A stretch of 64,000 nt of DNA from assembly GCA_964510315.1 (NCBI GenBank), contig CAZEAP010000009.1:51739-115738 (forward strand), read 5' to 3'. This document shows, piece after piece, positions 17,768 to 26,828 of the stretch. Under the pieces are notes generated by a model that was not told the origin of the DNA, ran no database searches, and saw only the letters and a program-made list of their open reading frames with translations. A program made the translations under genes and the position numbers. The stretch's first letter is position 1. Each line of letters begins with the position of its first letter. The stretch comes from CAZEAP01 sp964510315. GTDB lineage: Bacteria > Planctomycetota > Brocadiia > SM23-32.

Positions 17768-19135
17768 TCACGCGTTCAGCACGTCCAAAACCGCCTCCGG
17801 CGTGAGCCCCTCAGCGGCCCTGGCAAGGCGCGCCATGACGTCCGGTTCGGGGTAAGGAGGCCGGCCGACCCGGCGGAAGAAACGGTTGCGGGCCGCTCGC
17901 TCGTCGAAGTGCCGTTTCGACCATCCACTTTCCAGGCCCAGGCCGGTCGTCATCTTCAGCAGCGTGTGGCCCCACGCCGTGCGCGCGCCGTCAAGGAAAC
18001 TGTCCCGATGCGGCTCCAGGGGCGGCGCCGAGAAGGTATCAACGAACTTCTGCCCGTACTTGTTCATCTCCGTCCCCACCAGGATGGGCATCTCCAGCTC
18101 TTCGGCGGCGGCGACGGCCTCGTGCAGATTGCTGACCTTCAGTGCCTTCTCCTCCGAATCGTCAATGTTCCAGTTCCGGTCCGGGACTATGGTCATCAAC
18201 GGCATGCCCTTCTCCCGGAAGAAGCTGAACAACTCCATCGGATCCGATTCACCCTCGCTGGTTCCGTCCACCCACCCGCCGCTGGGCAAGGCGCCGCAGG
18301 CGTGGGTCATCTCCAGGACTTCATCCAGGGCCGGGAAGCTCCCCTCATCGGGGGGCGAGTATCCGACGCCGCCGTGCTTCATCAGTTTCCGGCGCATCAG
18401 CCTCTTCAGCGCAACCACGTCGTGGAGGAGTTGCTGCACCTTCTGCTCCGGCTCGTCCAGCTTCTCGCTCCAGAAGCGCGCCCGTTCGTCCGGGTCCTGG
18501 AACAGCTCTCTGGCCCGCTCCTCGTAGGCGACCAGCATGTGTCGCTCCGTAGCGTTCCCGGCCGGGGTCAGCGGGAGGACGTCCGCCCCGTAGTCGATGG
18601 TGACAGGGTCCAGGTGCTCGTTGACCCGTTTCATCATGCGACGGTTGCGCTGCTGGGCGCACTCGGACATCGAGCGAAGGGTCTCGGCGGCGGCGCTGCC
18701 CGGCGGCGGCAGTTCGGTAAAGCCGCTGGTGATCAGGTACATCACCCCGGGCTCTTTGGGAGAATTCAGAACCGTGTCGCTGTACTCCGGCACGTAGACC
18801 CGGCTCTCGAACCCGGCGACGGTCTTCAAACGGAGCAGCCGGCCTGCTGCCAGGAATTCCTCCACCCCGTCGAGCACGTCGAAGTCCACGATGCCCGCCA
18901 CCTCCAGCCCATAGCGATGGGCCTCCCAGGCAAACCTGGAGGGAGAATAGCCATAGGCATTGTAGGAGAAGAAGGTGTGGCAGTGGACGTTGACTTCGGG
19001 CTTTCGCGGCGGCTTCTCCGGCATGGCCTCCGCCAGATGTTCCAGCGCCTCACGCCTCTCGACGGCGTCGAAGCTGTCCAGCCGCTGCACCTGCGCTTCC
19101 ACATTTCCGGCGTTCATGGGAAGGTCCATCCACAC
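17768..19135 (-). CDS. PHP-domain metal-dependent hydrolase family protein
   Basis: A 455-aa cytoplasmic protein with a PHP-type metal site: NVHCHTFFSYNAYGYSP (His51, His53) near the N-terminus, then VAGIVDFDVLDG and TVAGFESRV in the order seen in PHP phosphoesterases; HGGVGYSPPDEGSFP and GTEMNKYGQ later. There is no DNA polymerase or histidinol-phosphate signature elsewhere, so the substrate is unknown. A GTG at 19135 and an in-frame ATG at 19117 are both possible starts; the ATG has GGATGGA upstream. It is followed by the ABC permease in the same direction and is divergent from ldh. Confidence 0.7.
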   Translation of the reverse strand: MWMDLPMNAGNVEAQVQRLDSFDAVERREALEHLAEAMPEKPPRKPEVNVHCHTFFSYNAYGYSPSRFAWEAHRYGLEVAGIVDFDVLDGVEEFLAAGRLLRLKTVAGFESRVYVPEYSDTVLNSPKEPGVMYLITSGFTELPPPGSAAAETLRSMSECAQQRNRRMMKRVNEHLDPVTIDYGADVLPLTPAGNATERHMLVAYEERARELFQDPDERARFWSEKLDEPEQKVQQLLHDVVALKRLMRRKLMKHGGVGYSPPDEGSFPALDEVLEMTHACGALPSGGWVDGTSEGESDPMELFSFFREKGMPLMTIVPDRNWNIDDSEEKALKVSNLHEAVAAAEELEMPILVGTEMNKYGQKFVDTFSAPPLEPHRDSFLDGARTAWGHTLLKMTTGLGLESGWSKRHFDERAARNRFFRRVGRPPYPEPDVMARLARAAEGLTPEAVLDVLNA

Positions 19136-19214
19136 AAAAGGGGGGAACGAAATCGACTCTAAAGCAGGCCGGCCCCCGCCGTCAAGCGCAGGTAATCAGC
19201 GGGGGGCCGGTTTG

Positions 19215-19244
19215 TTGACAATGCCGGCGAGATTGGCCTATAGT
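19215..19244 (+). promoter_or_regulatory. Promoter of ldh
   Basis: TTGACA (19215-19220), 18 bp, TATAGT (19239-19244). The start codon at 19261 would be only about 10 nt from the predicted transcription start, so the leader is very short and includes just the AAGAGG ribosome site. Confidence 0.65.
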
Positions 19245-19260
19245 CCTAAGAGGCCGACAT

Positions 19261-20217
19261 ATGAGTGCGAAAACCCAAAAAGGCGCAAGAGTAGTCATCG
19301 TCGGCGCAGGGGCGGTGGGTTCGACCTTCGCGTTTGCCCTGATGAACAGCGGCCTGGCCGAGGAGATAGTCCTTGTCGACAAGGACGGCGACCGGGCCGA
19401 AGGCGAGGCGATGGACCTGAACCACGGCCTTTTTTTCGTGCCGCCGGTGAGGGTGTGGTCGGGAGATTACCCCGACTGCGCCGGGGCGGACGTCATCGTC
19501 ATCACCGCCGGGGCGGCTCAGCAGGAGGGAGAATCCCGCCTGGAACTGACCGGCCGCAACGCTCGCATATGCCGATCCATCATGGAGCAGGTGCTGGACC
19601 ACCAGAGCGACGCCACGGTGGTGATGGTAACCAATCCGGTAGACGTGCTGACCTACGACGTGATCCGCAGGTCGGGACTGCCCCGCCGGCGGGTGATCGG
19701 CTCGGGTACGGTGCTGGACAGCGCGCGGTTCCGATACCTGTTGAGCGCTAACTGCGAGGTGGACGCCCGCAACACCCACGCCTACGTCCTGGGGGAGCAC
19801 GGCGACAGCGAAGTGGCGGCCTGGAGCATGACGCACATCAGCGGAATGCAGATCGACGATCTCTGCGAGCAGTGCGGCAAATGCGACTTTCAGCGCCGGC
19901 GCGCGGAAATCGTCAAGGAAGTGCGAGATTCCGCCTATCACATCATTGAGGCAAAAGGGGCGACCAGCTACGGCATCAGTCACGCACTCCTGCGCATCGT
20001 CGGCGCTCTGCTCCGCGATGAGCACAGCGTGCTCACCGTTTCTACGCTGGTTACGGACTACCTGGGTGTCGAGGACGTCTGCCTCAGCGTGCCCTGCGTT
20101 CTTGGACGCCGGGGCGTAGTTCGCCAAATGCAGCCGAAGATCTCCCAGAGCGAAGCCGCCCAATTGCGCCGCAGCGCGGCCCGGCTCAAAGAGGTGCAAC
20201 AATCCCTGCCAGACTGA
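19261..20217 (+). CDS. ldh: L-lactate dehydrogenase
   Basis: NAD-dependent interconversion of pyruvate and L-lactate in the cytoplasm. The 318 aa carry the Rossmann motif GAGAVG (15-20), the substrate loop AGAAQQEGESRL with Gln87 at the specificity position (malate dehydrogenases have Arg there) and Arg93, VTNPVDVLTY, LDSARFR (Asp153, Arg156) and the catalytic LGEHGDSE (His180). These favour lactate over malate, though a few enzymes of this class are promiscuous. ATG start with AAGAGG 8 nt upstream. The next gene hldE starts 20 bp after the stop. Confidence 0.88.
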   Translation: MSAKTQKGARVVIVGAGAVGSTFAFALMNSGLAEEIVLVDKDGDRAEGEAMDLNHGLFFVPPVRVWSGDYPDCAGADVIVITAGAAQQEGESRLELTGRNARICRSIMEQVLDHQSDATVVMVTNPVDVLTYDVIRRSGLPRRRVIGSGTVLDSARFRYLLSANCEVDARNTHAYVLGEHGDSEVAAWSMTHISGMQIDDLCEQCGKCDFQRRRAEIVKEVRDSAYHIIEAKGATSYGISHALLRIVGALLRDEHSVLTVSTLVTDYLGVEDVCLSVPCVLGRRGVVRQMQPKISQSEAAQLRRSAARLKEVQQSLPD

Positions 20218-20237
20218 CCTCCACGCAAGGTGCTATC

Positions 20238-21734
20238 ATGCTCGACCGCCTCTCCGGTTTGCTGGAACAGATCGGGAGGCCCCGGATCGGCGTGGTCGGT
20301 GACGTCATGCTGGACACCTACGTCTGGGGAAGCGTCTCCCGCATCTCACCGGAAGGTCCGATACCCGTGCTGAAGGTCGCCCGTCGCGAGCACCGGCCGG
20401 GCGGAGCGGGTAGTGTCTCCGCCATGTTGGCCGCCCTCCGGGCGGAAGCGATCACCGTCGGAGTGGTGGGCGCGGACGGAGCCGCCCTCACCCTGAGGCA
20501 GCAGATGGAAAAGGCGGGCATGGGCGTGCATCGTCTCGTGGATTCTACCAGCCGTCCCACCACTACCAAGACCCGCTACCTGGGCTACGTCCAGTCGGCC
20601 GGCCGTGCCCTTCAGCAATTGGTCAGGGTGGACGAGGAGGATACAACCCCCCTTTCCCCCGAGGAACAAGAGGCCGTCGAGCGCAACGCGCTGGAATGCC
20701 TGGCGGAAGCGGAGGCACTTGTGCTCCAGGACATGGGCAAGGGCTTCTTCAATGATTCCATGCTGCGGGAGCTGATTCAGCAGGCCCGAGAGGCCGGCAA
20801 GCCCGTCATCGTCGATCCCGAACGGACCGACAGCTACGGGCGCTATGCGGGGGCCACCGCGGTGCTGCCGAACCGCCACGAGGCGGAGAAGGCTACCGGC
20901 CTCACCCTCCGGCGGGAGCCCGATTACCGGGCCGCCGCCGAGAAACTGCTCTCCGAGCTGTCACTCCAGTCGGTGGTCATCAAGCTTGACCGGGACGGCC
21001 TATACTACGCCACGGCCGCGGGCCGGCGGCAACACGTCACCACGCACGCGCGGGAGGTGGCTGACGTAACCGGTGCCGGGGACATGGTTACCGCCGTGTT
21101 CTCCCTGGCGCTGGCCGAGGGGCTGGAGTGCCGCAGCGCGGCCGCGCTGGCCAATTTCGCCGCCGGACTGGAAGTGGCCGAACGGGGCGTAACGCCCATT
21201 GCGCGCCGCACCCTGTTGAACCATCTGCAAGCGGCCACCGATCCGATCTCCCTGAAGATCGTAGACCGTAGCGAAGTGGCCGAACTGGCCAGCGAGTTTC
21301 ACCGGCAGGGCCGCCGCGTGGCGTTTACCAACGGCTGCTTCGACCTGCTCCACATCGGCCACGTTCAGCTTCTGCGCTACGCAAGCGAGCAGGGCGACGT
21401 CCTCCTCGTCGGGGTCAACAGCGACGCCTCCGCTCGCAAGCTGAAAGGCCCGGGCCGACCCATCAACTCCGAGCAGGTCCGCAGCCGGATCATCGCCTCC
21501 CTGGCCGACGTTGACTACGTGGTGCTGTTCGAGGAACAGAGCGTGCTGCCGCTGATCCGTGAGGTCCGGCCCGACGTGCTGGTCAAGGGCGGCGATTACA
21601 CGCGGGAGGAGGTCGTCGGGCACGAATTCGTCGAATCCAGCGGGGGCGAGGTGAAGCTCGCCCCCCTGGCGAAAGGTTTCTCCACGACAGAGTTGATAGA
21701 GAAGATCGCCCAGAACCATGATCGACAGGATTGA
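20238..21734 (+). CDS. hldE: Bifunctional heptose-7-phosphate kinase / heptose-1-phosphate adenylyltransferase
   Basis: Catalyses two steps of ADP-heptose synthesis: phosphorylation at C1 and, after GmhB, adenylyl transfer. The 498 aa hold a ribokinase-type domain (1-330) with GDVMLDTYVWGSVSRISPEG (21-40) and the catalytic DVTGAGDM (276-283), then a nucleotidyltransferase domain (345-498) with FTNGCFDLLHIGHVQLL (363-379) and KGGDYTREEVVG. Length and domain order match E. coli HldE. It overlaps gmhA by 17 bp, so the two are co-translated. No hldD epimerase lies in the window. Confidence 0.95.
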   Translation: MLDRLSGLLEQIGRPRIGVVGDVMLDTYVWGSVSRISPEGPIPVLKVARREHRPGGAGSVSAMLAALRAEAITVGVVGADGAALTLRQQMEKAGMGVHRLVDSTSRPTTTKTRYLGYVQSAGRALQQLVRVDEEDTTPLSPEEQEAVERNALECLAEAEALVLQDMGKGFFNDSMLRELIQQAREAGKPVIVDPERTDSYGRYAGATAVLPNRHEAEKATGLTLRREPDYRAAAEKLLSELSLQSVVIKLDRDGLYYATAAGRRQHVTTHAREVADVTGAGDMVTAVFSLALAEGLECRSAAALANFAAGLEVAERGVTPIARRTLLNHLQAATDPISLKIVDRSEVAELASEFHRQGRRVAFTNGCFDLLHIGHVQLLRYASEQGDVLLVGVNSDASARKLKGPGRPINSEQVRSRIIASLADVDYVVLFEEQSVLPLIREVRPDVLVKGGDYTREEVVGHEFVESSGGEVKLAPLAKGFSTTELIEKIAQNHDRQD

Positions 21735-22293
21735 GCAGACTCTCCGAGAGACGGTTCACGTTCATCAGGACCTTCTGGAGCAAAGCGAGCAGCTCCAGCA
21801 GGTCGGCCTCTGCCTGGCGGCCGTCCTGGAGCACGGCGGTTGCATCTACGTGATGGGCAACGGGGGCAGCGCGGCCGACAGCCAGCACCTTGCGGGGGAA
21901 CTGGTGGGCAGGTTCCGGATGGAACGCCCCGCCCTCCCCTGTCACGCCCTCACCACCGACACCAGCGTGTTGACCGCCGTGGGCAACGATTACGGCCAGG
22001 AACAGGTGTTCGTCCGCCAGGTGGAAGCGTTCGTAGGCGCCAGCGACGCCGTGATCGGCATCACAACAAGCGGCGAGTCGGCCAACGTGGTGGCGGCCGT
22101 CCAGGAGGCCAACCGCCGCGGCGCACTCACCGTCGGGCTCACGGGCGCCGACGGCGGCGCCCTGGCCCGGGCCTGCCGGATGACCATCCGCGCCCCGTCG
22201 GAGGAGACCCCCCGTGTGCAGGAAGCCCACGGCACGATCGTGCACGTGCTGTGCGACGTAATCGAACGCAAGTTATTCTCGGAAGCCCCTTGA
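21718..22293 (+). CDS. gmhA: Sedoheptulose-7-phosphate isomerase
   Basis: First committed step of heptose synthesis, sedoheptulose 7-phosphate to D-glycero-D-manno-heptose 7-phosphate. The 191-aa SIS-domain protein shows GNGGSAADSQHLAGEL (47-62), the zinc/substrate region, TDTSVLTAVGNDYG, ITTSGESANV and the C-terminal EETPRVQEAHGTIVHVLC, all diagnostic of GmhA. The start codon lies within the hldE coding sequence. The stop at 22291-22293 overlaps a 21-nt element also found at 31959. Confidence 0.95.
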   Translation: MIDRIEQTLRETVHVHQDLLEQSEQLQQVGLCLAAVLEHGGCIYVMGNGGSAADSQHLAGELVGRFRMERPALPCHALTTDTSVLTAVGNDYGQEQVFVRQVEAFVGASDAVIGITTSGESANVVAAVQEANRRGALTVGLTGADGGALARACRMTIRAPSEETPRVQEAHGTIVHVLCDVIERKLFSEAP

Positions 22294-22312
22294 GTTTGCT
22301 CCCGGGGCGCAA
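22292..22312 (+). repeat. 21-nt dispersed element, copy 1
   Basis: Begins GAGTTTGCTCCCGGGGCG and ends GCAA. It matches 31959-31979 at 20 of 21 positions. Its TTTGC and GCAA ends can pair in a short hairpin. It lies over the gmhA stop, between gmhA and the site-2 protease gene. Confidence 0.5.
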
Positions 22313-22323
22313 GGCGAAGAGTC

Positions 22324-22989
22324 ATGTTCGATCCGACCAGGATTCTGATACGGCTGGCGGCTCTGCTCCCGGCGCTGGTGGGGCATGAGTTCGCCCACGG
22401 CTACAGCGCGTATCGCCTCGGCGACCCAACGCCCAAGCTCGACGGGCGGCTTACCCTGAACCCGGTGGCGCACCTGGACCCGATCGGAACACTGATGATA
22501 ATCTTCGCGCCCATCGGCTGGGCAAAGCCGGTGCGGATAAACCCCTATAACTTTCGGAATCCGTCGCGGGACATGATGATCTCCACCGCCTGCGGCCCCC
22601 TCTCGAACCTGGCCCAGGGCACGTTCTGGGCGCTTTTGCTGCGGCTGATACTGGCCGTCGCCCCCGCCCGCCTTGCCTACGGCAACATGCTGGTCGGCTA
22701 CCTGGCCATGTTGACCCTGATCAACTTCGTGCTCGCGCTGTTCAACCTCATACCCCTCGGTCCGCTGGACGGCCACGAGATTCTGGCGTATTTCCTGCCC
22801 TACCGGATGGAGCAGAAATACCGCCGGTTCAACCAGTACGGAATGGGCATACTGATAGGCCTGATCATGGTCTCGTTTCTGTGGAACGTGCCCATTCTGT
22901 TCTACCTCGTCGTCTGGCCGGCCATCCAGCTCGGCTCTGTGCTGTGCGGTGTCCGCCTCTACGCCCTGATCGGCGCGACCCTGGCATAA
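22324..22989 (+). CDS. Site-2 protease family (M50) membrane metalloprotease
   Basis: A 221-aa polytopic protein with HEFAH (21-25, HExxH zinc site) in the first helix and the second metal motif NLIPLGPLDG (141-150) in a later one. LTLNPVAHLDPIGTLM and GWAKPVRINPYNFRNP between them are hallmarks of the short YwhC/Rip-like M50 proteins, which lack PDZ domains. It would cleave within the membrane; the substrate is unknown. ATG at 22324 lies 30 bp after gmhA; scpA starts 14 bp after its stop, a pairing that is common in bacteria. Confidence 0.88.
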   Translation: MFDPTRILIRLAALLPALVGHEFAHGYSAYRLGDPTPKLDGRLTLNPVAHLDPIGTLMIIFAPIGWAKPVRINPYNFRNPSRDMMISTACGPLSNLAQGTFWALLLRLILAVAPARLAYGNMLVGYLAMLTLINFVLALFNLIPLGPLDGHEILAYFLPYRMEQKYRRFNQYGMGILIGLIMVSFLWNVPILFYLVVWPAIQLGSVLCGVRLYALIGATLA

Positions 22990-23002
22990 AGGGACCAAAG
23001 AA

Positions 23003-23782
23003 GTGGCCGGATCGAACGAGAGCGAAACCGCCGCATCCCTGAAGGATTTCCGGGCGGAACTGGACGTCTTCAGCGGCCCGCTGGACCTGCTGCTCCACCT
23101 GATAAAACAGGAGGAGGTGGACATCTTCGAGGTGGCCGTCTCCCGCATTACCGACCGCTACCTGGCCGCCCTGCGGGCCGTGGACATCTTTGACGTCAAC
23201 GTGGCGGCGGAGTTTCTCGTGGTGGCCGCCACCCTGATGGAGATGAAGAGCAAGACGCTGCTGCCCCCCGGGGAAACCGAAGAAGAGGAGGACGACCCCG
23301 GCGTGGAGCTTGTGCGCCGGCTGCTGCAGTACAAGGCATTCAAGGAAGCCGCCGAAGACCTGCAGAACCGACGTGGCCGCCGGATTGCGCGATTCTCCCG
23401 CCCGCCGCCCGACAGAGAGCCCGCCGAGCAGCCGGGACCGGAGGCCCTGCTGGAAGACCTGTCCGCCTGGGACCTGATGAGCGCGTTCGCCGAGGTCGCC
23501 CGGCAGACTCGTCTGGAGCAGCCGGTGCGGGTGCTGCGGGGCCGGGTGCCGGTCAGCGACTACGTCGAAGAGGTGCTCCGACAGTTGGAAGAGTCGGGAG
23601 GCGAGGCGGCCTTCCTGGATTTTTTCCGCAGCGACTGTTCCCGCGAGCGGGTCATCGGTATTTTCCTTGCCATACTGGAGTTGATCCGCCGCGATAAGAT
23701 ATACGTTGAGCAGCCGAGCAACGACGTGCGCGAGATTCGGGTCCTGTTCCGTTCCGACACGGCCCCCTCAGTTGAAGCCTGA
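23003..23782 (+). CDS. scpA: Segregation and condensation protein A
   Basis: Kleisin subunit that joins SMC and ScpB in the bacterial condensin. The 259 aa begin with the family signature ELDVFSGPLDLLLHLIKQEEVDIFEVAVSRITDRY (cited in part: FSGPLDLLLHLI at about 19-30) and AAEFLVVAATLMEMKSKTLL, followed by an acidic linker (EEEEDD) and a C-terminal winged-helix part with FLAILELIRRDKIYVEQ. GTG start. scpB is not in the window. It sits between the M50 protease and the Trm112-like gene, all on the same strand. Confidence 0.93.
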   Translation: MAGSNESETAASLKDFRAELDVFSGPLDLLLHLIKQEEVDIFEVAVSRITDRYLAALRAVDIFDVNVAAEFLVVAATLMEMKSKTLLPPGETEEEEDDPGVELVRRLLQYKAFKEAAEDLQNRRGRRIARFSRPPPDREPAEQPGPEALLEDLSAWDLMSAFAEVARQTRLEQPVRVLRGRVPVSDYVEEVLRQLEESGGEAAFLDFFRSDCSRERVIGIFLAILELIRRDKIYVEQPSNDVREIRVLFRSDTAPSVEA

Positions 23783-23814
23783 GTGCCCTTCTGATAACAT
23801 GAGTCGTTTCCCAG

Positions 23815-24042
23815 ATGTCCGACCCAAACGACCCAGAGCGGGCGTCCGATGACGCCGTTGACGAGCAACTGTTGAGTCTGCTGGTGTGTCCCCTGTGTCG
23901 GGAGCCGGTCCGCCAGAGAGGCGGACGGCTTGTCTGCAGCGAGTGCGGCCGCCGCTACCCGGTAAGGGACGGTATCCCGGTAATGTTGGTCGGCGAAGCC
24001 GCTCCCCCGGAAGAGAGCAATGAAGGGCAATCGCAAGAGTGA
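23815..24042 (+). CDS. Trm112/UPF0434-like zinc-ribbon protein
   Basis: A 75-aa protein with two CxxC pairs, LVCPLCREPVRQRGGRLVC and CSECGRRYPVRDGIPVML, the Trm112/YcaR family fold. Family members activate methyltransferases or act in lipid A-related loci; the role here is unassigned. The ATG overlaps nothing upstream (32 bp gap), and the stop overlaps the metallophosphatase start by 4 bp (GTGA), so they are coupled. Confidence 0.8.
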   Translation: MSDPNDPERASDDAVDEQLLSLLVCPLCREPVRQRGGRLVCSECGRRYPVRDGIPVMLVGEAAPPEESNEGQSQE

Positions 24043-24791
24043 AGGCAATAATCTCCGACATCCACGCCAACCTTGAGGCTTTCCAGGCCGTGCTGGAGGA
24101 CATGCGCCAACAAGGTGTCGAAGAGGTTATCTGCCTGGGAGATTTTGTCGGCTACGGGCCCGACCCCAAGGAGTGCATTGACCTGGCGGTAGGGTTCGAG
24201 ATCACCCTCGTGGGGAACCACGAACAGGCTCTGATGACGGAATTTGAGGGGAGCAACTTCAACCTCCGAGCAAAGGAATCCCTCAACTGGACACGGGACC
24301 AGCTCAGTCCCCTCAACGAGGACCGGGAAGCCAATCTGAAGCGCTGGGACTTCCTGGGCGCGCTGGAGACCAGCCACGCGGAGGAGGAGATACTCTACGT
24401 CCACGGGACGCCCCGCGAGCCGACCACGGAGTACCTCTACCCCCGTGACATATATCGTCCCCAGAAGATGCGCGCCCTCTTCGACCGGATCGAGTGGCTC
24501 TGCTTCTGCGGCCACAGTCACGTCGCGGGCATCTGGACCGAAGACATGATATACCTCACCCCACAGGAAGTGAATCACCGATATCACCTCGTCAGCAAAA
24601 AGACCATCATCAACGTGGGCAGCGTCGGACAGCCCAGAGACGGGGACTACAGGGCTACTTACGCACTGTTCGACGGCAGCCAGGTCACTTTCCGCAAGCT
24701 GGACTACGACGTTGAGAAGACGGCCCACAAGATCCGCTCTGTCCCGGCGCTGGATACGTTCCTGGCCGAGCGGCTACTGGAAGGGCGATAG
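24039..24791 (+). CDS. Metallophosphoesterase (YfcE/calcineurin-like)
   Basis: A 250-aa cytoplasmic phosphoesterase with all metal ligands: SDIHANLEAF (Asp7, His9), GDFVGYGP (Asp35), GNHE (59-62) and CGHSHVAG (His159, His161). The family includes predicted phosphodiesterases with wide substrate ranges. GTG start overlaps the previous stop. An intervening GC-rich 64 bp separates it from yidC. Confidence 0.88.
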   Translation: MKAIISDIHANLEAFQAVLEDMRQQGVEEVICLGDFVGYGPDPKECIDLAVGFEITLVGNHEQALMTEFEGSNFNLRAKESLNWTRDQLSPLNEDREANLKRWDFLGALETSHAEEEILYVHGTPREPTTEYLYPRDIYRPQKMRALFDRIEWLCFCGHSHVAGIWTEDMIYLTPQEVNHRYHLVSKKTIINVGSVGQPRDGDYRATYALFDGSQVTFRKLDYDVEKTAHKIRSVPALDTFLAERLLEGR

Positions 24792-24855
24792 CGGCGCGGC
24801 CGGCCCTGCCGGTGAGCCCGGGGCCGCCGATTTTCTCTGACCCCCTCATCTTCGC

Positions 24856-26820
24856 ATGGACAAAGAGACCTTCGCCAAATTTCTGCTCGCCAGTGCCGTC
24901 GTCCTCGGCGGATGGTGGGCCGGCAGCTACTTTTTCATGCACGAAGAGAAGGCTGCCCCGCGGCCCCCGGCACAGGCGGCCAGGCAGGAAATTCCGGAGA
25001 AGCCCGTCGTAGAGGAACCAGAAGAACCCACTTCTCCGCCCGCGCCGGCACCGCCGAAGAGGGCCGCCGAGCCGGTCGAGGGCCTCGTGGTGTCAAACCA
25101 GCACCTGCGTGCGGAGTGGACCAATGTCGGTGCCGCCCTCCAGAGACTCCAGCTGCTGGACGAGCAGTACAAAGCGCCCTACAAGGTCGGCGATGAGCGC
25201 CCACCGCTGACGTTGCTGAAAGGGTTTGAACAGGGCCGCTACAGCGACACGCTGCTCGGACTGACCGTTTCGACGGCGACGGAGGGAAAGCAGTGGTCCG
25301 CCGACATACCCACCGAAAACCTCGTCTACGAAGTGGTGGAGCACAGCCCCGAGCGGCTCATCTTCGAGGCCTCACTGGAAACGCCGTTCGAGGGCGTTCT
25401 GCAGGGGCCGGAGGGCCATCTTTTGCGCCTCCGCAAAACGGTGGAGGTCGGCGAGCGCCACCACTTGAGCGTGAAGCTGGAAATAACGAACGCCTGCGCG
25501 GAACCGCTGGAAGTGAACTGCTCCGTCCGGGGCCCCGCCGGCATCGAGCGAGAGATGCTGAAGACGCACTACCTTGGGACCCGCGTGGGCGCCAGGGAAG
25601 GCCCCGGCGACTACAAAGTGGCGGAGCGCTCCGCGGGCAAGCTCCAGCGGACGGATGAGGAACCCAACGAATCCGCCAACATCGTGTGGGCCGGCTCGGT
25701 GAATCATTATTTCGCCGCCGTATACCTGCTGGGGGAAGCCAACTGGGTGGACCGGGTCGAGTCGCTGGCCCTCATCGAGGAGGACATCGTCGGCGCCAAG
25801 GGACGCTGGAACAAGCCGTCCGTTCGGCGCATGGGCGACCGAACGCAGTTGGCCAAAACGCCCGCGGTGATCCTGCGAATGACCGTGCCCAAAGCGCTGC
25901 AGGCCGGCTCGGAGGCCGCCCAGACCTACCGGATAGTGGCGGTACCGAAAGAGGACGAATTGTTGGAGGCCTACGATGCCGGCCTGGGCGACCTCATCGA
26001 CCTGGGCTGGCTGCCGGCGTTGAGTCGACTGGCCCTCGGCCTGCTGAACTTCTTTCACGCGCTCATCCCCAACTATGGGGTGGCCATCATCGTGCTGACC
26101 GCCTTCGTGCGTGTTATCCTCCATCCCCTGACGCGCAAGAGTCAGCTCAGCATGGCCAAGATGCAGAAGCTGCAGCCGAAGATCGCCGAGCTTCAGAAGC
26201 AGTACAGCGACGACAAAGAGAAGCTGGCTCAGGCACAGATGGAGTTGTGGAAGAAGTACGGGGTTTCCCCGCTGAGCGGCTGCGGCCCGCTGCTGCTGCA
26301 GATGCCCGTACTCATCGCGCTGTTCGGCGCCCTTCGAGCCGCCATCGAACTGCGCCACGCGGGCTTCCTGTGGGTGCCGGACCTCAGTCAGCCGGACGCG
26401 CTGTTCTCACTGCCTTTCACCATCCCCATCGTCGGGTGGGACACCTTCAACCTGCTGCCGGTCATTATGGCGGTGGTGATGTTCCTGAATCAGAAGTTCA
26501 TGTCCCCGGCCACCAGCGAGCAAGCCCAACAGCAGCAGAAGATCATGAAGTACTTCCCCTTCTTCTTCGTGATCATCCTCTACCAGTTCCCCAGCGGGCT
26601 CTGTCTCTACCTGACCTGCAGCACTTCCATCGGCTTGCTGGAGAGGTGGGCCATCCAGAGAAAAGCCGATGAAATGGCACTCAAACCGGTGGCCCAACAG
26701 CGGCGGGAAAAAGGCACCGGACCGGCGGCGAAAGAGCCGAAGATGGGGTGGCTGGACAAGCTGCAGAAACTGGTCGAGGAGAAGACCGGCGAGGGACGCG
26801 GCAGAAACCGCAAAAAATAA
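24856..26820 (+). CDS. yidC: Membrane protein insertase YidC
   Basis: Inserts and folds inner-membrane proteins, alone or with SecYEG. The 654-aa protein has the Gram-negative layout: an N-terminal helix (about 7-27), a Pro-rich linker, a large periplasmic beta domain (about 75-370) and five C-terminal helices including IIVLTAFVRVILHPLTRK with the conserved Arg in the substrate groove, and a hairpin LQPKIAELQKQYSDDKEKL. The C-terminal tail is basic (GRGRNRKK). It is the last gene of the plus-strand run and converges on the HD-GYP block with an 8-bp gap; no terminator was seen between them. Confidence 0.95.
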   Translation: MDKETFAKFLLASAVVLGGWWAGSYFFMHEEKAAPRPPAQAARQEIPEKPVVEEPEEPTSPPAPAPPKRAAEPVEGLVVSNQHLRAEWTNVGAALQRLQLLDEQYKAPYKVGDERPPLTLLKGFEQGRYSDTLLGLTVSTATEGKQWSADIPTENLVYEVVEHSPERLIFEASLETPFEGVLQGPEGHLLRLRKTVEVGERHHLSVKLEITNACAEPLEVNCSVRGPAGIEREMLKTHYLGTRVGAREGPGDYKVAERSAGKLQRTDEEPNESANIVWAGSVNHYFAAVYLLGEANWVDRVESLALIEEDIVGAKGRWNKPSVRRMGDRTQLAKTPAVILRMTVPKALQAGSEAAQTYRIVAVPKEDELLEAYDAGLGDLIDLGWLPALSRLALGLLNFFHALIPNYGVAIIVLTAFVRVILHPLTRKSQLSMAKMQKLQPKIAELQKQYSDDKEKLAQAQMELWKKYGVSPLSGCGPLLLQMPVLIALFGALRAAIELRHAGFLWVPDLSQPDALFSLPFTIPIVGWDTFNLLPVIMAVVMFLNQKFMSPATSEQAQQQQKIMKYFPFFFVIILYQFPSGLCLYLTCSTSIGLLERWAIQRKADEMALKPVAQQRREKGTGPAAKEPKMGWLDKLQKLVEEKTGEGRGRNRKK

Positions 26821-26828
26821 GGTCCGGC

